A stretch of DNA of 27,632 nucleotides from JAJPXC01 sp964562375 (lineage in GTDB: Bacteria; Bacteroidota; Bacteroidia; Bacteroidales; Muribaculaceae): the NCBI GenBank assembly GCA_964562375.1, contig CAZLSW010000043.1:1-27632 (forward strand), written 5' to 3'. Below the pieces are notes generated by a model. The model made no database searches and was not told the DNA's origin. It was given only the letters and a program-made list of their open reading frames with translations. The position numbers and the translations under genes were made by a program. Below, piece by piece: positions 22,776 through 27,632 of the stretch (positions are counted from its first letter, which is position 1; every line of letters starts with the position of its first letter).

Positions 22776-24494
22776 ATGCGTCATAGCTTCAGAACGATAT
22801 TGATGGCTGCGGCCATACTGCTGACCGTCAGCGTGGTAGCCATCGCTCAGGATTCTACCACCCCCACCGTTACCTACAAGGTGAAAAAGGGGGAGACTGT
22901 GTACGGCATCTCCAAAAGTCATGGTATCACAGTCGACCAATTGATACAATACAACCCGACGGCCCGCGATGGAGTCCGCGCGGGGGAATATCTGGTGATT
23001 CCCACCGACCAGCCTGTGGAAACCACCCAGGATGAGACCCCAACGAAGCTTGACCGACGCCGCACGTATCACACTATCGCTCAGGGTGAAACGCTCTATT
23101 CAATAGGCAAGCGCTACGGCCTTACCGTGGCTCAAATCCAATCTCTTAACCCTGGGCTTGACACGGCCAACTATCGGGTGGGCGCGGTGCTTCGACTGAA
23201 TGCGCGTACCGCCCTGCCCTCGGAGCAGAGCGCCAAGAAAACCGCTTCGGCTTCCACCAAGAAAACCAGCACAACAAGCTCCAAGCCAGCGGCTACTGTA
23301 AGCGAGCCTGTCACTCAGCAACCCGTTGTGGAAGATTCGGGTGAGAAAATTATGGTAGGGTCAACGACTCATGCTACTGAGCCCACATCCATGGTTGACG
23401 ATCCCGCGCTGATTGAGGAACGCCCCTTGGCCATCGGTATTATCTTGCCATTCATGACCAACGAGAGTCGGCCCGAGAAGTCGGCGCAGCTTTATACCGA
23501 GTTTCTCCGGGGTTTCCTGCTTGCTGCCGACACGTTGTCGCATCGCGGGGCTCCGGTGGCTATCCGCGTGTACGATTCCCACAACTCCTTGGACACCGTG
23601 CGGGCTATCATGCAACGCCCCGAGATTGCAGAGCTGAGCGTGATAGTAGCCCCGGATGACACGCTCCAACTCGCGGCCGTGGCCGATGAGGCTCGCCGAG
23701 ACGCCACCTACGTCTACAACGCATTCGCAATCAAGGACGAAAGCCACCGGGCCAACCCCTACATCCTGCAGGCCAACATCCCGCACGACGAGATGTACCA
23801 AAGCGCGATCGAGGGTTTTATCGACCGATTCGGCGACTACATCCCGGTGTTCATAACCCACTCCTCGGGCAAAAACGAGAAGGGGGAGTTCACCACCGCA
23901 TTGCGCGAGGCTCTCGACGCCGCCCAACGGCCCTATCACCAGATTGAGTATGCCAACTATCTGTCGACCACCGACTTGAAGTCGCTTCCCACCGACTCGT
24001 CGCTGGTGTTTATCCCGGCGTCGGCCCAGCGCTCCGATTTCAACAAGTATATCTCGGCGCTTAAAACCCTGCGCGAGGAATCGGGGGACCCCACTCGCAT
24101 CCGTTTGTTCGGCTATCCCGAATGGGTGATGTTCCGCGGCGACGCCCTCGACAATATGGGGCTTCTTAACACCGTGATTTACTCACGTTTCTACAACGAC
24201 ACTCAATCCTACGACGCCATCCGTTTGGCCAACAACTACCGTCGCTGGTACGGCTCCGACATGATGGAAGCGGTGCCCTCACAAGGCGTGCTTGGATTCG
24301 ACACGGGGTGCTTCCTGATTCGCGCCCTGCGCGACAACGACGGCGACTTGTCGCGACGGTTAGCCCCCTACGATGGCGTGCAGTCGGCTTTCGACTTTGT
24401 GACAGGCGAGGATGAGGACGAAGGCCAAGTGAACGGAGCCCTCTATTTTGTGTACTTCCGCCCGGGTGGCGTTGTTGAGAAAACTCGCCTATAA
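22776..24494 (+). CDS. LysM repeat protein with periplasmic-binding-like C-terminal domain
   Basis: A 572-aa exported protein. The signal peptide ends near residue 24 (VVAIAQ). Two LysM domains follow (about 33-77, YKVKKGETVYGISKSHGITV; about 97-142, YHTIAQGETLYSIGKRYGLTV), which bind peptidoglycan. A low-complexity Ser/Thr/Lys/Pro linker runs to about 215, then a type I periplasmic-binding fold (IGIILPFMTNESRPEKSAQL, EFLRGFLLAADTL, VIVAPDDTLQLAAVADEA). The layout recalls LpoA-like or branched-chain amino-acid-binding domains, pointing to a cell-wall role rather than transport, since no ABC genes are near. It overlaps the next gene by one base (TAATG), so expression is coupled to the PorT-like protein. 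Confidence 0.88.
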   Translation: MRHSFRTILMAAAILLTVSVVAIAQDSTTPTVTYKVKKGETVYGISKSHGITVDQLIQYNPTARDGVRAGEYLVIPTDQPVETTQDETPTKLDRRRTYHTIAQGETLYSIGKRYGLTVAQIQSLNPGLDTANYRVGAVLRLNARTALPSEQSAKKTASASTKKTSTTSSKPAATVSEPVTQQPVVEDSGEKIMVGSTTHATEPTSMVDDPALIEERPLAIGIILPFMTNESRPEKSAQLYTEFLRGFLLAADTLSHRGAPVAIRVYDSHNSLDTVRAIMQRPEIAELSVIVAPDDTLQLAAVADEARRDATYVYNAFAIKDESHRANPYILQANIPHDEMYQSAIEGFIDRFGDYIPVFITHSSGKNEKGEFTTALREALDAAQRPYHQIEYANYLSTTDLKSLPTDSSLVFIPASAQRSDFNKYISALKTLREESGDPTRIRLFGYPEWVMFRGDALDNMGLLNTVIYSRFYNDTQSYDAIRLANNYRRWYGSDMMEAVPSQGVLGFDTGCFLIRALRDNDGDLSRRLAPYDGVQSAFDFVTGEDEDEGQVNGALYFVYFRPGGVVEKTRL

Positions 24495-25180
24495 TGCGTA
24501 GACTCGGCCTCATATTAACGCTGTTTTTCGCGTGCCTTGCCGCGCAAGCCCAGGTGCATTATAAGCCGCACGTGTCGGTGGGCGGCAAGGCGGGTATGAC
24601 CTTCTCCAAGATGGATTTCAACCCGTCGGTGAAGCAGTCGATGGTCGACGGCATCTTGATTGGTGGAATGTTCATCTATCAGGAGGAGAAACTGTTCGGC
24701 TTGCAGGCCGAGCTGGTGGTTGAGCAGCGCGGCTGGAAGGAGAATTTTGAGGAGCAAAATTCCACGTTTCAGTACTCGCGACGGTTGACCTATATCCAGT
24801 TGCCGCTATTGACTCGCATCACCTTCGGCGGTCGTAAGCTAAAATGCGTGATTACCCTTGGCCCCGAGATATCCTATATGCTTGGGTCGAAAATCTCGGC
24901 CAATTTCGATTACAACAACATCGCCAACATTCCTGACTTCCCCATCGAAAATCGCACCAATGAGCAGATGGCGATGGAGATCAAGAACAAATTCGACTAC
25001 GGTATCTCGGCTGGCCTGGGCGCCGAGTGGGCATTTAAGCGTCGCCAGACTGTCGGCCTCGAGGGGCGCTTCTACTACGGCCTGGGCAATATCTTCCCCG
25101 ACCACAAGACGGATGTGTTCAACGCCTCCCGCGGCATCTCGGTGCAAGCCACCCTCTCCTACTCCTTCCGCCTGAAATAA
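24494..25180 (+). CDS. PorT-family outer-membrane beta-barrel protein
   Basis: A 228-aa protein with signal peptide MRRLGLILTLFFACLAAQAQ and alternating beta strands (VSVGGKAGMTFSKM, GLQAELVVEQRGWKE, YIQLPLLTRITFG, GISAGLGAEWAF, GLEGRFYYGLGNIF, SVQATLSYSFRLK), typical of PorT-like (outer membrane protein beta-barrel) proteins. PorT itself takes part in type IX secretion, which would fit the type IX-like tails on several proteins in this window, but the broad family has other roles. The start overlaps the LysM gene stop by one base, so both form one unit in the cell envelope. The C-terminal FRLK is compatible with insertion in the outer membrane. Confidence 0.82.
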   Translation: MRRLGLILTLFFACLAAQAQVHYKPHVSVGGKAGMTFSKMDFNPSVKQSMVDGILIGGMFIYQEEKLFGLQAELVVEQRGWKENFEEQNSTFQYSRRLTYIQLPLLTRITFGGRKLKCVITLGPEISYMLGSKISANFDYNNIANIPDFPIENRTNEQMAMEIKNKFDYGISAGLGAEWAFKRRQTVGLEGRFYYGLGNIFPDHKTDVFNASRGISVQATLSYSFRLK

Positions 25181-25186
25181 GATTAA

Positions 25187-25224
25187 CCCCAGACAGGGAG
25201 GCTGTCGCCTCCCGCAGCCTGGGG
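25187..25224 (+). terminator. Stem-loop after the PorT-like gene
   Basis: An outer stem CCCCAG / CTGGGG encloses an inner perfect stem GGGAGG / CCTCCC with a 6-nt loop, 6 bp after the stop codon. It is followed by CTGTTG, not a long T-run. It marks the end of the housekeeping block. Confidence 0.6.
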
Positions 25225-25308
25225 CTGTTGAGGGCCACCGCGGCGAACCGCGGGGCACCGTGGCTTGATGGGGGATTAGGAGAAGCGGGCGCGGCAGATG
25301 GGGGTGGC

Positions 25309-25857
25309 ATGCTATGCTTTGAGGCACATTATCGGCTAGTCACCATTCATCCTTGGGTGGATGGCAACGGTCGCACCACTCGCTTACTGATGAACATGAT
25401 ACAATATCGTTTCGGGTTGCCTCAGAGTCGGGTTCTGCCCAAGGACAAGGTCAGATATATTCAGGCTTTGGTAGATGCGCGCGAGGCAGATGATTGTCGT
25501 AAATTTATCGACGTAATGAAGAGCCTGCATGTTGCCGACCTACAAACACAGCTTGCGGTTTATCTCAAGGATACCAAAGATGATAGGATAACCATCGAGG
25601 ATGATAGGATAAAATCGGCCCGTGACAGGATAAATGACAGGATAAATGATAGGATAAAAGGCCCTATCAAGGCATCCCTCATCAAGTTGTGCGACTGGAT
25701 ATTGGTCCACCCTACGGCAACGGCCAAGGATATCGCAGATCATTTGGGATTATCCGAACCAACGGTCAATCGATATATCCGGGTGCTACGCGACCACAAA
25801 ATTATAGCTCGGGTCGGGGCTCGCAAAAATGGGCACTGGATTATAGTCCCAGAATAA
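25309..25857 (+). pseudogene. 5'-truncated Fic-family AMPylase gene with C-terminal winged helix
   Basis: The frame contains the Fic motif HPWVDGNGRTTR with catalytic His, preceded by EAHYRLVTI and followed by LLMNMIQYRFGLP and KVRYIQALVDAREADD, as in Bacteroidetes Fic proteins. After a spacer of repeated Asp-Arg-Ile motifs it ends in a winged-helix domain (ATAKDIADHLGLSEPTVNRYIRVLRDH). Complete relatives are about 330-380 aa with an N-terminal Fic_N domain; here similarity starts only near 25315, so that domain and the first core helices are missing. Upstream is GC-rich hairpin DNA and the terminator of the previous gene. An ATG at 25309 could still give a 182-aa product, but it would lack part of the fold. 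Full-length Fic enzymes transfer AMP to target proteins and often form toxin-antitoxin systems. Confidence 0.75.
25581..25658 (+). repeat. Short tandem repeats encoding Asp-Arg-Ile motifs
   Basis: TGAYAGGATAA occurs five times inside the Fic frame (starting at 25581, 25602, 25623, 25635 and 25647) with spacings of 21, 21, 12 and 12 bp, all multiples of three. The protein reads DRI repeats spaced by 7, 7, 4 and 4 residues between the Fic and winged-helix domains. Copy number changes would keep the frame and alter the linker length. Confidence 0.85.
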
Positions 25858-25915
25858 GCTGTGCTGTGGGGGCGTGGTGGCCAGGGATGCCAGGGCGAAA
25901 ATTGAAAGGGGGAAG

Positions 25916-25933
25916 GCTTCGGCAAGCCGAAGC
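25916..25933. repeat. Dispersed palindrome related to the main array
   Basis: A perfect 8-bp inverted repeat with an AA loop, sharing the core TCGGCAAGCCGA with the boundary hairpins of the array at 13612. It suggests that the palindrome family is scattered in this genome and not limited to one locus. Confidence 0.65.
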
Positions 25934-26054
25934 ACCAATAAGCTTTCATCATAAACCAGCCCGGGGTGTTGGCAAAGCCGAACACACCCGGACTGTGCTA
26001 CTTGAAGTGGTCGGCAAACCTACCATGTGCCAGGGCTAACAAATTATAAATAAA

Positions 26055-26069
26055 TCGACCTATAGGTCA
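26055..26069 (+). repeat. Left copy of 15-nt palindromic direct repeat
   Basis: TCGACCTATAGGTCA contains the perfect palindrome GACCTATAGGTC. The same 15-nt sequence with one change (TCGACTTATAGGTCA) is at 27579-27593, on the other side of the three-gene operon. Confidence 0.55.
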
Positions 26070-26198
26070 AAATCACATTGCCTAATTTTGTTGAGCAACT
26101 TACAATTTGATACAACCCCTTACTCTGCCTGTCAGGTAGCACCCACCCTCCAGTTGCCAATTTTCATTTTCGAATGGATTTTCAATGTGGCGAAATAG

Positions 26199-26483
26199 TT
26201 ATTTATAATATTTCGCGGTCATCGAGTGCTGGCACTCTTTGTACTCCCAGTGGCCTTCGTGGCTGAATTTTATCAAGTCGTAGGAGTCGCCTTGAGCGAT
26301 GGTGGTTACACGTGAGAACCCGCGACCACATTGGCCACAGGTGAACGCAGCCGGACCATTTGCCCTGCAACTACCGCAGGAGTCGTTTTCTTTCACTAAA
26401 TCGCCCCTTGAGTAGGCGAGTGATGAGAATACCATAGCGCTTGTGATTAGGGCAAATGCTAAGCCTAAGATTTTCTTGTTCAT
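26199..26483 (-). CDS. Small exported protein with two CxxC pairs
   Basis: A 94-aa protein with a signal peptide (MNKKILGLAFALITSAMVFS, cleavage near residue 24-25). The mature part has Cys36/Cys39 (SCGSC), Cys49/Cys52 (CGQC) and a single Cys84, a zinc-ribbon-like or disulfide pattern. I do not recognise a family. It is the last gene of a three-gene operon, 12 bp after the preceding gene, which also encodes an exported CxxC-rich protein; the pair may bind metal or act together in the envelope. The start ATG at 26483 is the only one that gives a full signal peptide. Confidence 0.7.
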   Translation of the reverse strand: MNKKILGLAFALITSAMVFSSLAYSRGDLVKENDSCGSCRANGPAAFTCGQCGRGFSRVTTIAQGDSYDLIKFSHEGHWEYKECQHSMTAKYYK

Positions 26484-26495
26484 ATTTTTAAGATT

Positions 26496-26837
26496 TTAGA
26501 GTGTTTCGCTTCGATAGTTGCAATTGTTGCATTGGTAGCCTCCGGTATACTCCGTAATGGTCTTTTCTCCGTGGCACAAGGTGCAAGTGGATTTGTATTC
26601 GCTTGTTCCAACGGTGCCTTTCCCATGACATAGGGTACATGTTACTTGCTTAGAGAAGCATTTGTAGTTGTAGCTCAACTTTCCTCCGTCACAATTGGGA
26701 CAATCGAGTGAGCCATTAGCGGCGATTGTCGGCTCGTTGTTGCTGACAGTTGAATCAGCGTTTACGCGACAACCAAGGCCCACAACCGTGACGAAGGCCA
26801 ACGCCAATAAAATTTTACTTAATGTATTCATAATCAT
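26496..26837 (-). CDS. Exported protein with DnaJ-like CxxC zinc-finger repeats
   Basis: A 113-aa protein with an N-terminal hydrophobic signal (SKILLALAFVTVVGLG). The mature part has four CxxC pairs: 46/49 (CPNCDGGK), 67/70 (CTLCHGKG), 85/88 (CTLCHGEK) and 103/106 (CNNC). Two follow the CxxCxGxG pattern of the DnaJ cysteine-rich domain, which binds two zinc ions and can hold unfolded protein. Here the domain stands alone and is exported, without J-domain. Cys23 sits near the signal cleavage site but the preceding residues (GLG) do not form a standard lipobox. The start is ATG 26837 or ATG 26831. It lies 15 bp after the first gene of the operon and 12 bp before the third. Confidence 0.72.
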   Translation of the reverse strand: MIMNTLSKILLALAFVTVVGLGCRVNADSTVSNNEPTIAANGSLDCPNCDGGKLSYNYKCFSKQVTCTLCHGKGTVGTSEYKSTCTLCHGEKTITEYTGGYQCNNCNYRSETL

Positions 26838-26852
26838 TTATTTATGGATGAA

Positions 26853-27485
26853 TTAGTCGGCCCAGAGTTTTACCACCACTCCAACACCTACTTCCCAAAG
26901 GAATTTTATCTCATCTTGATCGAGATTACCGCCACCCACTCCAAGGGTGCCCTTCACTCCAAATCTTTTGGTTCTTCCGAAAAAGTAACCCAAAGAGAAA
27001 CTACCCATTATGCCAATATCATGGCACAAAGGACTTTGTCCTACGGTTATGTCAATGGATGATTCGCCACTTCCATCATAAATGTCGCCAAACAGATAGC
27101 CACAGCCGGCGTACCATAATAGACTTTTATCGGCATGGTTGGTGAAAATCCATTCTTTGCCTACGCCTCCGAATAGGTTGAATCCCATCAAGCCTACTTT
27201 AAGGCCCGCATGCTCGCCGCGGAATCGCGACCAGCCAAGTTCAACACCCAGATAGGGGATTCCCAATTCTTTAGGTGGATTCCATGTGGGATCTTTCTGC
27301 TTCATGAGCTTTTCCTGAGCCTTCTGCTGCTCACGTTGGCGTTTCACGGTGTCCCACGTGTCGAGCATAGTACTTGAGGCGGCTTGTTTTCCAGCGTCTT
27401 TTACTGTAGATTGAGCGACCATTGGCATAGGAAAAGCCAATAAGATAGCTAATGCGAAGAGCAAGAGTTTTGCATGTTGATTCAT
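26853..27485 (-). CDS. Exported protein of unknown function, possibly a small beta-barrel
   Basis: The start is ATG 27485 (MNQHAKLLLFALAILLAFPM, a signal peptide ending near VAQ at residue 25); a TTG at 27509 would lie on the promoter -7 element. After a charged helical segment (about 47-65, TVKRQREQQKAQEKLMKQKD) the rest is rich in Gly and aromatic residues with alternating strands (YLGVELGWSRF, GLKVGLMGFNLFGGVG, LLWYAGCGYLFGD, GIMGSFSLGYFFG, GVKGTLGVGGG, WEVGVGVVVKLW), suggesting an outer-membrane barrel of small size. I do not recognise a family. It leads a three-gene operon with two CxxC-rich exported proteins. Confidence 0.75.
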   Translation of the reverse strand: MNQHAKLLLFALAILLAFPMPMVAQSTVKDAGKQAASSTMLDTWDTVKRQREQQKAQEKLMKQKDPTWNPPKELGIPYLGVELGWSRFRGEHAGLKVGLMGFNLFGGVGKEWIFTNHADKSLLWYAGCGYLFGDIYDGSGESSIDITVGQSPLCHDIGIMGSFSLGYFFGRTKRFGVKGTLGVGGGNLDQDEIKFLWEVGVGVVVKLWAD

Positions 27486-27506
27486 GGTGGGATTTTTCTT
27501 TTGTCG

Positions 27507-27537
27507 CAAATTTACTGTGGTTTAGCGACAACACAAC
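27507..27537 (-). promoter_or_regulatory. Promoter of the three-gene operon
   Basis: On the minus strand GTTG (27534-27537), a 19-bp spacer and TAAATTTG (27507-27514) match the consensus except for one base in the -33 box. It lies 21 bp before the ATG at 27485. Confidence 0.65.
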
Positions 27538-27578
27538 AACTATATTGAGGGAAGTCTTCCACATATAGTAGGAAAAAT

Positions 27579-27593
27579 TCGACTTATAGGTCA
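27579..27593 (+). repeat. Right copy of 15-nt palindromic direct repeat
   Basis: TCGACTTATAGGTCA differs at one base from the copy at 26055-26069. It lies about 42 bp upstream of the operon's -33 box. It could be an operator site or a trace of cassette insertion. Confidence 0.5.
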
Positions 27594-27632
27594 TTTTGCA
27601 GGATAAAATAAGGCTCAAAGCTGTTGTGGGAG

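Larger units (their letters stand above)
25858..26198. other. Intergenic stretch with array-related palindromes
   Basis: No gene is supported here. It holds GCTTCGGC-AA-GCCGAAGC (25916-25933), whose 12-nt core TCGGCAAGCCGA equals that of the array hairpin at 13612-13629 and is likewise near an ACCAATA sequence, and a larger imperfect hairpin at about 25961-25991. Further right lie the palindrome GACCTATAGGTC (26057-26068) and a plus-strand TAATTTTG (26083-26090) that faces no gene. Confidence 0.55.

Noticed and set aside
26083..26090. Plus-strand TAATTTTG as a promoter
   Set aside because: There is no -33 box at the right distance and no plus-strand gene follows; all downstream genes are on the minus strand.

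Overview
The window looks like a chromosome segment from a gut Bacteroidales bacterium, most likely a Muribaculaceae-type genome. This rests on Bacteroidetes-type promoters (TTTG, 19-21 bp, TAnnTTTG), weak ribosome binding sites, several large secreted proteins ending in a type IX secretion-like tail (YYxLMGQRV...GxYI...K.L.R), a PorT-like outer-membrane protein, and the yajC-ybbR-coaE gene order. The taxon is inferred; no rRNA or tRNA gene is visible.

Layout. (1) 1-5077: two tandem GH30 glycoside hydrolases on the plus strand; the first lacks only its first two codons at the window edge and carries extra CBM26-like starch-binding modules. (2) 5225-7236: a small-gene island with a broken methyltransferase fragment, a complete YefM-YoeB type toxin-antitoxin pair, and a two-gene operon (57-aa protein plus DUF5053) behind a strong promoter with a palindromic operator candidate. 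(3) 7237-13266: one 2009-aa secreted repeat protein on the minus strand. (4) 13612-14192: a non-coding array of nested palindromes, then a Panacea-domain antitoxin gene whose downstream partner seems cut off by the array. (5) 14935-19777, minus strand: glycosyltransferase, secreted M6 metalloprotease and CE1-type esterase, closely spaced. (6) 19836-20066: a small antitoxin-like gene sharing a divergent promoter region with the housekeeping operon yajC-ybbR-coaE (20227-22744), followed by a LysM/periplasmic-binding-like protein and a PorT-like barrel. (7) 25309-25857: a 5'-truncated Fic gene. (8) 26199-27485: a three-gene minus-strand operon of small exported proteins, two of them rich in CxxC pairs.

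The secreted hydrolases, protease and esterase suggest breakdown of plant or fungal polysaccharide and glycoprotein outside the cell. The accessory parts contain four toxin-antitoxin-related loci, only one of which looks intact.

The most unusual signal is the palindrome array. Positions 13771-13920 form seven contiguous blocks that fold into a four-way, cloverleaf-like structure with no unpaired junction bases, and the array copies differ by inversion of hairpin loops, comparable in form to flip/flop states of parvovirus terminal repeats. A related palindrome lies downstream of the truncated Fic gene. A second notable item is a dephospho-CoA kinase fused in frame to a HAD phosphatase/mutase domain.
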